DNA from: an uncultured Lachnospiraceae bacterium
GTDB taxonomy: Bacteria; Bacillota; Clostridia; Lachnospirales; Lachnospiraceae
Length of the DNA stretch: 44,227 nt
NCBI GenBank assembly: GCA_910586955.1
Contig: CAJUMM010000006.1
Span: forward strand, 1-44,227
Direction: 5' to 3'
Below, piece after piece: positions 33,050 through 41,176 of the stretch. Within the stretch, counting starts at the first letter, position 1; every line of letters starts with the position of its first letter. The position numbers and the translations under genes are program-made. The notes beneath the pieces were generated by a model. That model saw only the letters and a program-made list of their open reading frames with translations. It had not been told where the DNA came from and did not search any database.

Positions 33050-34020
33050 TGAGGAAGTACAAAAAAGCCATAAGCCTCTGCCTGATTGCAGGGCTGCTGG
33101 CTGCTGTGGCAGCAGCCGGATATGTGCTCCGCCTTCACAGAAGCAGCCGGCCTCTCAATATTATTTTGGTCCAGAAAGCCATTGACGAGACGGATTTCTG
33201 GGTGTCCGTGAGTAAAGGGGCAGAGATAGCGGCCAAAGAAAACGGTGTGGAACTGGCTATCTGGGGGCCGGCTTCCGAGCGGGAGATTGAAGACGCCCAC
33301 AGGCTGATTCTGGAAGCCATCGAAGCCAGGCCGGATGCCATCGCCCTGGCGCCCATCAGCTATGAGGAGACGCCGGCCTATGCCAGGATGATCGAGGAGG
33401 CGGGGATTCCCCTGATTCTTATTGATTCGGTTATGGCGGAGCCTGCAGGAGCAGGGATTGTAGCCACGGATAATGTGGAAGGCGGCTATAAGATGGGGGA
33501 ATATATGAGGCGGTATGCGGATGAGGACACGGTAATCGGTATCGTGGGCCATGTGAAAGGATCCTCTACGGCAACGGAGCGGGAGCAGGGAGTCCGGGAA
33601 GGTCTTAGGGAGTACGAAGAACGGATCGTGGACGTGGTTTTCTGCGAATCCTCTTTCGAGATTGCCTACGATGTGACGAAAAAGATGCTGGAAGAGCATC
33701 CCGAGATTAATATGATAGCGGGCCTGAATGAATACTCAGCCGTAGGAGCGGCAGAGGCGGTGATAGATATGGACCGGGCCGGCAGCATACGTATGGTGGG
33801 GTTCGACAGCTCCATCCGGGAGATCCAGCTTCTGGAGGCGGGAGTTTTCGACGCCATCGTGATTCAGAAACCCTTTAACATGGGATATCTGGGTATCGAG
33901 AGTGCGGTTAAGGCAGCCAGGGGAGAGCCGGTGGAAGCAGATGTGGATTCCGGTTCCGTGCTGGTGACAAAGGATACCATATATACGGAAGAAAACCAGA
34001 AACTGCTGTTTCCCTTCTGA
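33046..34020 (+). CDS. Membrane-anchored sugar-binding protein, sensory partner of the kinase
   Basis: A 324-aa protein overlapping the kinase by 4 nt. The N-terminus is a single uncleaved-looking span (about residues 8-27) with no lipobox cysteine, followed by a type I periplasmic-binding fold (about 37-300: IILVQKAIDETDFWVSVSKG, ALAPISYEETPAYARM, AGIPLILIDS, IAGLNEYSAVGA, MVGFDSS). Absence of transporter genes in this transcript and coupling to YesM/YesN indicate a sensing rather than uptake role. A terminator follows directly. Confidence 0.88.
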   Translation: MMRKYKKAISLCLIAGLLAAVAAAGYVLRLHRSSRPLNIILVQKAIDETDFWVSVSKGAEIAAKENGVELAIWGPASEREIEDAHRLILEAIEARPDAIALAPISYEETPAYARMIEEAGIPLILIDSVMAEPAGAGIVATDNVEGGYKMGEYMRRYADEDTVIGIVGHVKGSSTATEREQGVREGLREYEERIVDVVFCESSFEIAYDVTKKMLEEHPEINMIAGLNEYSAVGAAEAVIDMDRAGSIRMVGFDSSIREIQLLEAGVFDAIVIQKPFNMGYLGIESAVKAARGEPVEADVDSGSVLVTKDTIYTEENQKLLFPF

Positions 34021-34031
34021 AAAGACGGGAG

Positions 34032-34070
34032 CCGGGACATCCTGATTTTGCAGGGTGTCCCGGTTTTTTT
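34032..34070 (+). terminator. Terminator of the sensor operon
   Basis: CCGGGACATCCTG / CAGGGTGTCCCGG (13 bp, one G-U pair) with a 6-nt loop and a T7 tail separate the sensor genes from the ABC transporter. Confidence 0.9.
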
Positions 34071-34123
34071 GTGATTTTTTCCGGAGAGAGGAAAATATTT
34101 ACCCTTTTTCGGAGGATTTTCTA

Positions 34124-34194
34124 TTAATTTATTCATAAATCAGACATATAATAGACATAAATTCGAAAAATGGACAAGGCGTTACCAGCGCCTT
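34124..34194 (+). promoter_or_regulatory. Promoter and leader of the sugar ABC operon
   Basis: TATAAT (34147-34152) is perfect, while the element 17 bp upstream (TTAATT, 34124-34129) is a poor -35, as expected for activator dependence. An inverted repeat ATTTAT-TC-ATAAAT (34127-34140) covers the -35. Downstream, AAGGCG / CGCCTT (34176-34194) forms a small hairpin before TTTT. The YesN-type protein is the obvious candidate activator. Confidence 0.5.
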
Positions 34195-34221
34195 TTCTAC
34201 GAAAGCATTGGAGGGGATAAG

Positions 34222-35223
34222 GTGGAGAAAATCAAGGAAAATGCAATCGTCAAAAAGATTGGATTTAACAGCTTGGTACTGACGTGTGTATTGCTGCTTC
34301 TGTACATATTATTTGCAATAATCACACCCATGAAAAAGGCGAATGCAGACTTTGTAAGCTACTCACGTATTTTAAGTATTATGAAATACGCCTGCTTTAT
34401 GGGATTTTTGTCCCTGGGGGTAACCTTTGTGATTGCCACAGGAGGAATCGACTTTTCTATTGGCCCGGTGATGTTCTGCGCAGCCCTGATTTCAGGATAT
34501 CAGATTACGGTGGGCGGCTGGCCGCTGGTGCTGGGAATTGTGGTGAGTATTCTGGTGGGAGCTTGCTTTGGCGTCATCAACGGCCTTCTGGTTACTTATG
34601 CGGGGCTGCCTTCCTTTATCACTTCCATGGCCAGTATGATGCTTGCCAAGGGCCTGGGCTCCGTGTTTACCAAGACCCAGTCTGTAAGCTGGCCCCAGCT
34701 GGGAGAACCCAACGGATGGTTCCGGAATTTTCTCAGTGTAAAGGCAGGAGGCATGGAGTTTCCTACGGGACTTCTCCTTTTATTTCTGGGGGCGGCCATC
34801 TGTGCTGTGGTTTTGAATAAGACTATGCTGGGACGCTATATTCTCTGTATCGGAAGTAACCGGGAGGCAGTCCGCCTTTCCGGTGTAAATACAAAAAAGT
34901 GGGAAACCCTGGCCTATGTGATCTGCGGTATGATGGCGGGAATCGCCGCAATTTTCTTCGTGGCGCAGAATACCACGGTCCAGCCGGGACTGGGGGACAC
35001 CTTTAACAACGAGGCCATTGCAGGCTGCGTCATGGGCGGGACTTCCATGACAGGCGGTGTGGCGTCCATCGGGGGAACCCTCATCGGCGTACTGATTATC
35101 GCCCTTCTCCAGGAAGGCATTATGGCTATGGGCTTCCCCATCCATTACCAGTATGTGATTACAGGCATTATCGTGCTCATCGTTGTGTGGGCAGACTTGA
35201 GAAGCCGCAGACGGCGCACTTAA
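34222..35223 (+). CDS. Sugar ABC transporter permease 1 (RbsC-like)
   Basis: A 333-aa polytopic permease of the ribose/xylose/galactose class. GTG 34222 follows GGAGGGG. About nine to ten spans are seen; class motifs include GVTFVIATGGIDFSIGPVM and the cytoplasmic coupling segment IGSNREAVRLSGVNTKKWE. It is first in a permease-ATPase-permease-binding protein operon. It is similar to, but clearly different from, the second permease at 36753, so the two probably form a heterodimer as in galactofuranose-type importers. Confidence 0.92.
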   Translation: MEKIKENAIVKKIGFNSLVLTCVLLLLYILFAIITPMKKANADFVSYSRILSIMKYACFMGFLSLGVTFVIATGGIDFSIGPVMFCAALISGYQITVGGWPLVLGIVVSILVGACFGVINGLLVTYAGLPSFITSMASMMLAKGLGSVFTKTQSVSWPQLGEPNGWFRNFLSVKAGGMEFPTGLLLLFLGAAICAVVLNKTMLGRYILCIGSNREAVRLSGVNTKKWETLAYVICGMMAGIAAIFFVAQNTTVQPGLGDTFNNEAIAGCVMGGTSMTGGVASIGGTLIGVLIIALLQEGIMAMGFPIHYQYVITGIIVLIVVWADLRSRRRRT

Positions 35224-35244
35224 TTGGAAGGGGGATGTGAAGGA

Positions 35245-36738
35245 ATGGGCGAAGTTATTTTAACCATGAAAGGTATCGACAAATCGTTCCCCGGCGTACA
35301 TGCGCTGGACCACGTGGATCTGGAGGTCTGCAAGGGCGAGGTACACGCCCTGATGGGAGAGAACGGGGCCGGCAAGTCCACGCTGATGAAGGTGCTGACC
35401 GGCATTTACAGCAAGGACGAGGGTACCATTACCTACGAGGGCAGGGAGGTGGAGTTTACCAATCCAAGGGAAGCCCAGGATGCAGGTATTGTGATTGTAC
35501 ACCAGGAACTGAATATGCTGGGCCATCTGACCGTTGCCCAGAATATCTTTATCGGACGGGAGTTTATGAAAGGTGCTCTCATCGATGACAAGAAGATGAA
35601 CGAGGAGGCCAGGAAGCTCTTTGACCAGCTGGGCATTGACATTGACCCCAGGGAAACCATGAGCCGCCTGACGGTGGGCAAGCAGCAGATGTGCGAGATT
35701 GCCAAGGCCATTTCCCATGATGCCAAGGTGATTATTTTTGACGAGCCCTCGGCTGCCCTCACAGAGGCGGAGATAGAGGAGCTGTTCAAAATTATCCGGG
35801 ATCTCCGGGATAAGCAGATGGGGATTGTGTATATCTCCCACCGTATGGATGAGATCAAGGTGATCACAGACCGGGTAACGGTTATGCGGGACGGCGGTTA
35901 TGTGGGGACCCTGATCACCAAGGACAGCACCAAGGACGACATCATCAATATGATGGTAGGCCGTGTGATTTATGAGGATCCCAAGAGCCAGAGCAACGTT
36001 CCGGCAGATGCGCCGGTGGTTCTGAAGGTGGAGCATCTGAATGCAGGCCGCATGGTCCGGGATGTGAGCTTCGAACTCCGCAAGGGTGAGATTTTAGGTT
36101 TCTCCGGCCTTATGGGAGCGGGACGCACAGAGACAGCCCGGGCGCTCTTCGGAGCAGACCCCAAAGAGAGCGGAGATATTTACATAAATGGCCAGAAGGT
36201 AGAGATTAAGAGCCCCCAGGATGCGGTCAAGTGCGGCATCGGCTATCTCTCCGAGGACCGGAAGCGCTACGGAATCGTGGTGGCAAAGAGCGTGGCGGAA
36301 AATTCCACCATGGCCACACTGGAAAATTACATGAGCGGCCTCTTTATCAATAAGAAACAGGAGAAGGAGACGGCCCAGCAGTATGTGGATCTTTTGAAGA
36401 CCAAGACGCCCAGCGTGGATCAGCTGGTGGTGAACCTTTCGGGTGGCAACCAGCAGAAGGTGGTTATTGCCAAATGGCTGGTGCGGAACTGCGACATCCT
36501 GATTTTCGACGAGCCCACCCGGGGTATTGACGTAGGCGCCAAGAGTGAGATTTATCACCTGATGAATGAGCTGGTGGCCCAGGGGAAATCCATTATTATG
36601 ATTTCCTCGGAGATGACGGAGATCCTGCGTATGAGCGATCGGATTGTGGTCATGTGTGAGGGGCGTAAAACCGGTGAGCTGGATATTGCGGAGGCGACGC
36701 AGGAGCGTATTATGCACGCTGCGACGCTGCGGGATTAG
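35245..36738 (+). CDS. Sugar ABC transporter ATP-binding protein (RbsA/MglA-like)
   Basis: A 497-aa protein with two fused nucleotide-binding domains. ATG 35245 is chosen because the ABC domain starts at residue 2-8 and GGGGGATGTGAAGGA precedes it. Domain 1: Walker A GENGAGKSTLMK (about 37), the unusual signature LTVGKQQMCEIAKA and Walker B VIIFDEPSAAL. Domain 2: degenerate Walker A SGLMGAGRTETARAL, signature NLSGGNQQKVVIAKW and Walker B ILIFDEPTRGIDVG. An intact first and degenerate second P-loop is normal in this class. It energises both permeases. Confidence 0.95.
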   Translation: MGEVILTMKGIDKSFPGVHALDHVDLEVCKGEVHALMGENGAGKSTLMKVLTGIYSKDEGTITYEGREVEFTNPREAQDAGIVIVHQELNMLGHLTVAQNIFIGREFMKGALIDDKKMNEEARKLFDQLGIDIDPRETMSRLTVGKQQMCEIAKAISHDAKVIIFDEPSAALTEAEIEELFKIIRDLRDKQMGIVYISHRMDEIKVITDRVTVMRDGGYVGTLITKDSTKDDIINMMVGRVIYEDPKSQSNVPADAPVVLKVEHLNAGRMVRDVSFELRKGEILGFSGLMGAGRTETARALFGADPKESGDIYINGQKVEIKSPQDAVKCGIGYLSEDRKRYGIVVAKSVAENSTMATLENYMSGLFINKKQEKETAQQYVDLLKTKTPSVDQLVVNLSGGNQQKVVIAKWLVRNCDILIFDEPTRGIDVGAKSEIYHLMNELVAQGKSIIMISSEMTEILRMSDRIVVMCEGRKTGELDIAEATQERIMHAATLRD

Positions 36739-36752
36739 GAGGGGATGAGACC

Positions 36753-37754
36753 ATGACAGACAAGAAACAGGGAAATGCTTTTACAAACAATCCGCTTGTG
36801 AAAGCCATCGGAGTTCAGAAAGTAGTTGTCGTATTGGTACTGATTGCCTTGCTTATCTTCTTTGGCTTAAAGAGTCCTTCCTTCCGGCAGTACTCTACGA
36901 TTTTGAGCATTATGGACTATACCTATTACCTGGCGTTCCTGGGGATAGGAGTTACCTTCTGCCTGATTACCGGAGGCGTGGACCTTTCCATCGGTACGGG
37001 GATGTTCTGCTACGCGCTTATCGGCGGTTATCTCATTACCCAGAAGGGAGCACCGGTAATTGTAGGGATTCTGGTGACACTGCTCTGCGGCCTGGTGATG
37101 GGAACGGTAAACGGCCTGATTGTTTCCAAGGGCGGGCACGCGCCTTTCCTGGCTACCTTGTGTACCATGATGATTGTCCGGGGCATGGGAGCTATTATAA
37201 CCGGGGGAGCAAGTATTACCTGGCCTGCGGCCAGCGCACCCAACGGCTGGACCCGGACCCTCTTTAAGCTGACGGTAGGGGACACCAAGCTTCCCCTGGG
37301 ATTTCTGTGGGTACTGATTTTGGCGCTGTTTATGGGTACCTTCTTAAATAAGACCAGGCCCGGGCGCTATATTATCGCCATCGGAAGCAACAAGGAGGCC
37401 ACACGGCTTTCCGGTATCAATGTGGCCAAGTATCAGACGCTGGCCTATATCATATCCGGCTTTTGTACCGGACTTGCGGCTCTGGCTTACAGCTCCGCAT
37501 TCCAGTCCATGGTACCCGGCGGCGGCGGCGGTACGGAGCTCAATGCTATCGGCGGAGCTATCATTGGCGGAACCTCCATGAGCGGCGGTTCGGGAACCAT
37601 CTCCGGCACCATTCTGGGCGTGTTTATCATGTCCGTGCTGCAGCTTGGCCTTCCCCTGATTGGACTGCAGGCCAACTACCAGCAGATTATTATTGGCCTG
37701 GTACTGATCCTGGCTGTTTATATCGATGTATTGAAGAACAAGAAATTGTCCTAA
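36753..37754 (+). CDS. Sugar ABC transporter permease 2 (RbsC-like)
   Basis: A 333-aa polytopic permease, the same length as permease 1. It shares the class motifs GVTFCLITGGVDLSIGTGM and AIGSNKEATRLSGINVAKYQ, and has a glycine-rich loop MVPGGGGGTELNAIGGAIIG. It lies 14 nt after the ATPase gene with AGGAGGGGA upstream. Two dissimilar permeases with a single ATPase suggest a heterodimeric channel. Confidence 0.92.
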   Translation: MTDKKQGNAFTNNPLVKAIGVQKVVVVLVLIALLIFFGLKSPSFRQYSTILSIMDYTYYLAFLGIGVTFCLITGGVDLSIGTGMFCYALIGGYLITQKGAPVIVGILVTLLCGLVMGTVNGLIVSKGGHAPFLATLCTMMIVRGMGAIITGGASITWPAASAPNGWTRTLFKLTVGDTKLPLGFLWVLILALFMGTFLNKTRPGRYIIAIGSNKEATRLSGINVAKYQTLAYIISGFCTGLAALAYSSAFQSMVPGGGGGTELNAIGGAIIGGTSMSGGSGTISGTILGVFIMSVLQLGLPLIGLQANYQQIIIGLVLILAVYIDVLKNKKLS

Positions 37755-37826
37755 TAAGGTGTTTACTGTGAAAACAGTTTACATAAAAATCCATAAAGGA
37801 AACAAGAAAAAAGGAGGATTTAAACA

Positions 37827-38960
37827 ATGAAAAAGAAAGTTTTAGCGGCATTGCTCTCAGCAGCAATGGTAGCGACCCTGCTGGCAGGCTGCGGCAAGAA
37901 GGAGGAGGCTCCGGCGGAAGCTCCCGCAGAAACTCCGGCTGAGACCCCGGCAGATGAGCCCGCAGATGCTCCGGCAGCAGACGAAAAAATGTCTTTCGAG
38001 ATCGTATCCAAGGGTCTGCAGCATCAGTATTGGCAGGCAGTGAAGAAGGGTGTTGAGCAGAAAGCAGCAGAGCTGGGCGTTGAGGTAAACTTCGTAGGTC
38101 CGGCCAGCGAGTCTGATATCAAGGATCAGGTAGCTATGTTTGACAATGCTCTGAACAGCAACCCCAAGGCTATCGGCCTGGCGGCTCTGGACACCAGCTC
38201 CGTAACCGAGCAGCTTCAGACCGCAAAGGACAGCGGAATCCCGGTTATCGGCTTTGACTCCGGTGTTCCCAATGCTCCCGAAGGCTCCGTGCTGGCAAAC
38301 TGCTCTACCAACAACTACGCAGCAGGCGAGATGGCGGCAGAGAAGGTTTATGAGGCTATCAAGGACAGAATCAGCGGCAATGTACGTATCGGCGTAGTGG
38401 CTCAGGATGCTACTTCCGAGTCCGTTGTAAACCGCGGCCTTGGCTTCATCGACAAGATTGCCGAGCTGGCAGTGGCTGACGGCCATACCGCTACCGTTGT
38501 TGGAAACGACAAGTATATTACGGATTCCAAGTGTGAGAAGACCGAAGGCGCTAACGTTGTAATCGACGTTCGCGTTCCCTCCAGCGTTACCTCCGAGCTG
38601 TCTGCAGCAGACGCTACCGCTCTGATGAACGAGGCTGGTACCATTGCTATCTATGGTTCCAACGAGCACTCTGCAAACGCAATCATCACTGCAAACGAGA
38701 ACCTCAATAAGTGCGGTACCGGCGAAGGCCAGATCATCGCTGCCGGTTTTGACTCCGGCGCAGCTCAGATTCAGGCAGTGAAGGACGGCGTTCTCCTTGG
38801 CGCTATTACCCAGGCTCCCGTAGCTATGGGCGAGATCCTGGTACAGACCATGTACGATGCGGTTATGGGCAATACCGTATCCGATACGGATACCGGATGC
38901 CAGTGGTACACCGCTGAGAACATTGAAGATCCTGAGATCGCTCAGAACCTTTACGAGTAA
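37827..38960 (+). CDS. Sugar-binding lipoprotein of the ABC importer
   Basis: A 377-aa lipoprotein. The lipobox LLAGC places lipidation at Cys22. A Pro/Ala/Glu/Asp-rich tether of about 30 residues with repeated APAET/ETPAD units precedes a type I sugar-binding fold (about 54-377: GLQHQYWQAVKKGVEQ, AIGLAALDTSSVTEQL, GIPVIGFDSG, IAAGFDSGAAQIQA). A perfect AAGGAGG and an A-rich leader, plus a shift to GCT/GTT/AAC codons compared with neighbours, indicate high expression. It is last in the operon and ends at a strong terminator. Substrate is not certain; fucose or a related hexose is suggested only by the nearby FucU. Confidence 0.93.
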   Translation: MKKKVLAALLSAAMVATLLAGCGKKEEAPAEAPAETPAETPADEPADAPAADEKMSFEIVSKGLQHQYWQAVKKGVEQKAAELGVEVNFVGPASESDIKDQVAMFDNALNSNPKAIGLAALDTSSVTEQLQTAKDSGIPVIGFDSGVPNAPEGSVLANCSTNNYAAGEMAAEKVYEAIKDRISGNVRIGVVAQDATSESVVNRGLGFIDKIAELAVADGHTATVVGNDKYITDSKCEKTEGANVVIDVRVPSSVTSELSAADATALMNEAGTIAIYGSNEHSANAIITANENLNKCGTGEGQIIAAGFDSGAAQIQAVKDGVLLGAITQAPVAMGEILVQTMYDAVMGNTVSDTDTGCQWYTAENIEDPEIAQNLYE

Positions 38961-38976
38961 TTTTTTGCAAAACCGG

Positions 38977-39002
38977 GGCGCACCTTGCGGTGCGCCTCTT
39001 TT
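38977..39002 (+). terminator. Terminator of the ABC operon
   Basis: GGCGCACC-TTGC-GGTGCGCC, an 8-bp perfect stem with a 4-nt loop, followed by TCTTTT. Confidence 0.85.
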
Positions 39003-39089
39003 CCGTATATACTGTCTTTAAGGGAACCATAAGGAATTGCATGGATATATCGGGCTTTGGGCCTGGATAAGAAGAAAAGGAGACCGTAT

Positions 39090-40490
39090 ATGACCGGAAA
39101 AATCAAGAAAGCTTCTGTCATTTTAACAGCGCTCTGCATCATGAACCTTTGTACCGGGGCCGGAACAGCCAAACCAGAGGCCGGAAGTCCGGGAGAAGAG
39201 CCCTCCTTTCTCTTTGCGGATGGGGACGTGGTGGGGTTTATCGGAGACAGCATCACCCATGTGGAATATTTGCCTGTAAGCTACGTGGAGCTTTTGGACA
39301 ATTACTATCTAAGCCATTATCCTGAGCTGGAGACAGAGTTCCGCAATCTGGGGATGGCCGGATATACGGTGCAGGATATTCTGGATATTTACGATGTGGA
39401 TCCGGCGTTCCGTGGTATCAATAAGGCGGTGATTCTTCTGGGCATGAACGATGCCATGCAGAAGATTCCCACGGAGGAATATCTGGCTGATCTGGAAGAA
39501 CTGGTGAACCGTTTCAAAGAGGAGGGACTTTCCGGAGAGGATATTCTGGTGCTCTCCCCCACGCCCTACGACCAGACCTGCGGCATCAACTATGACAGAA
39601 ACGGGGTTCCCTACCAGACCACGGACACGGGCCTATTGGACTTTACGGAGAAGCTGCCGGGGAAAACTGCCCAGTGGGGCGTGGCCTACCTGGATCTCCA
39701 TACGCCTATGAGGAATCTTTCCCTGGAGATTCAAAAAGAGAATGACAGGAACACCCTGACTGTGGGGGACTGTATTCACCCGGATCTGGAAGGGCACTGG
39801 ATGATGGTGTATGAGATTCTCACGGCCCAGAGGGCTTGGAAGCTGGGGAATCTCATGGAAGAAAAGATGGATTTCTATGAGGGAGAGAAAGGCATGTGCT
39901 GGAGCTTTTATCCGGAGATTCTCCCTTTGGAAAGGGATGAAGGCCTGGAAAGGCTCTGTGAAATCTTCCCCACAGCCGGAACCTTGGCCCGGGAAGGCTT
40001 CCGCCTGGAGGGCCTTTCCCGGGAAAAATCCTACGCCCTTGCCGTGGATGGCAAAGAGCTAGGGGTTTACAGCGGCAGGGAGCTGGAAGAAGAGATCGAT
40101 CTGGCGGCCGCAGAAGAGAATCCCCTGAAAGGTGTCATGGAGCGGGCGGCAGAGCTTAACCGGGAGCGCCATCACAACGCAGCCCTCTACCGGGCAGCCC
40201 TGTGCGCAGCCCGGGCAGAAAATCCCGATCTTTCGGAAGACCGGATGCGGATACGCTATACAGCCTGGAAGACCGAGGATAACAGGCTGCGGGAGGAGAT
40301 CCGGAATTTGGTTTTAGAGGCAGTGAACCGGGAGTATACCGTGACCGTTACAGAAGAGGGCTATCCCGCAGAAGAACTTCTGGAGGAAGCCCGCCAGGCC
40401 GCAGAACAGGCAGAAAAAGAGAAAGCAGCCAGAGAGGCCGCAGAGCAGTCCATCCTTTGGCTGAAAAAGAAAAAATTTGTTTTTAACTAA
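39090..40490 (+). CDS. Exported SGNH/GDSL-family hydrolase with C-terminal helical domain
   Basis: A 466-aa protein from ATG 39090 (AAAAGGAGA upstream). Residues about 6-27 form a signal peptide. The SGNH esterase domain (about 44-270) has block I GFIGDSITH with nucleophile Ser54, block III LLGMNDAMQ and block V DCIHPDLEGH with the Asp-His pair. The C-terminal about 130 residues are Ala/Glu-rich helices ending in a basic tail (LKKKKFVFN), unusual for the family. It probably removes acyl groups from glycans, making sugars available to the adjacent importer; this is inference. Confidence 0.88.
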   Translation: MTGKIKKASVILTALCIMNLCTGAGTAKPEAGSPGEEPSFLFADGDVVGFIGDSITHVEYLPVSYVELLDNYYLSHYPELETEFRNLGMAGYTVQDILDIYDVDPAFRGINKAVILLGMNDAMQKIPTEEYLADLEELVNRFKEEGLSGEDILVLSPTPYDQTCGINYDRNGVPYQTTDTGLLDFTEKLPGKTAQWGVAYLDLHTPMRNLSLEIQKENDRNTLTVGDCIHPDLEGHWMMVYEILTAQRAWKLGNLMEEKMDFYEGEKGMCWSFYPEILPLERDEGLERLCEIFPTAGTLAREGFRLEGLSREKSYALAVDGKELGVYSGRELEEEIDLAAAEENPLKGVMERAAELNRERHHNAALYRAALCAARAENPDLSEDRMRIRYTAWKTEDNRLREEIRNLVLEAVNREYTVTVTEEGYPAEELLEEARQAAEQAEKEKAAREAAEQSILWLKKKKFVFN

Positions 40491-40600
40491 AAAACAGCGG
40501 AATCCCTTACAGAGCCCAGAAGGATTTCCGGGCACGTTATTTAGTGACCGGAAATCCTTCTAGAAAAGGGGCTCTGAATGGGATGAAGCGGAACTTAAAT
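40491..40600 (+). ncRNA. Structured RNA motif, copy 1 of a tandem pair upstream of fucU
   Basis: Three stacked helices. P1: ATCCC 40502-40506 with GGGAT 40580-40584. P2: AGAGCCC 40511-40517 with GGGCTCT 40569-40575. P3: a perfect 14-bp stem 40518-40531 with 40548-40561, starting AGAAG and ending CTTCT. P2 and P3 stack directly on the 5' side and are joined by the 7-nt bulge AGAAAAG on the 3' side. The tail GCGGAACTTAAA (40588-40599) is repeated after copy 2. It is not a terminator because no T-run follows. I do not recognise an established RNA family. Confidence 0.65.
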
Positions 40601-40603
40601 AAA

Positions 40604-40711
40604 ACAAAAACAGCAGGAGCCCGGCCGGCGCACAGAAGTATGAACGGACGCAAAGCGGCCGTGAATGCTTCTAGCAAGGGTGTGCTGACCGGGCTCCTGC
40701 GGAACTTAAAA
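40604..40711 (+). ncRNA. Structured RNA motif, copy 2, adjacent to the fucU ribosome site
   Basis: It has the same architecture as copy 1 with different sequence. P1: 12 perfect pairs, 40613-40624 with 40689-40700. P2: GCGCAC 40628-40633 with GTGTGC 40680-40685 (one G-U). P3: 40634-40647 with 40659-40672, again AGAAG to CTTCT, with a GA/GA internal loop. The 3' bulge is AGCAAGG (7 nt). The tail GGAACTTAAA leads directly into AGGAGG (40713-40718) of fucU. CTCCT in the 3' strand of P1 (40694-40698) could alternatively pair with that ribosome site. Confidence 0.65.
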
Positions 40712-40726
40712 TAGGAGGCAAAAACA

Positions 40727-41167
40727 ATGTTAAAAGGAATCCCCCAAATTTTATCCCCGGAACTTTTAAAGGTATTGTGCGAGATGGGCCACAGCGACTG
40801 TCTGGTGCTGGCGGACGGCAATTTCCCGGCAGAGTCCATGGGAAAGGATGCTATTGTGGTCCGCTGTGACGGCCATGGAGTGCCGGAACTTTTGGACGCC
40901 ATTCTGGAGCTCTTCCCTCTGGACACTTATGTGGAGCATCCGGTGAATCTGATGGAAGTGATGCCGGGAGATACGGTGGAGACGCCTATCTGGGACACCT
41001 ACAAGGAGATTGTGGCAAAGCATGACCAGCGGGGAGCTGCCTGCGTGGGCAATATTGAGCGCTTTGCATTCTATGAGGAGGCCAAGAAGGCTTACGCCAT
41101 CATCGCCACCGGGGAGAAGGCCGTGTACGCCAATGTAATGCTCCAGAAGGGCGTGGTCAAAGGATAA
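40727..41167 (+). CDS. fucU: RbsD/FucU-family sugar mutarotase, FucU-like
   Basis: A 146-aa cytoplasmic protein that should interconvert alpha and beta anomers of L-fucose or a related sugar after import. It has the family motifs: GHSDCLVLADGNFPAES (catalytic His about 22), IERFAFYEEAKKAYAII and the C-terminal VYANVMLQKGVV. FucU rather than RbsD is favoured by the FYEEAKKAY segment and the length. A perfect AGGAGG lies 8 nt upstream. It follows the tandem RNA motif, and the ABC importer and GDSL hydrolase lie upstream. Confidence 0.9.
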   Translation: MLKGIPQILSPELLKVLCEMGHSDCLVLADGNFPAESMGKDAIVVRCDGHGVPELLDAILELFPLDTYVEHPVNLMEVMPGDTVETPIWDTYKEIVAKHDQRGAACVGNIERFAFYEEAKKAYAIIATGEKAVYANVMLQKGVVKG

Positions 41168-41176
41168 TACTCCATT

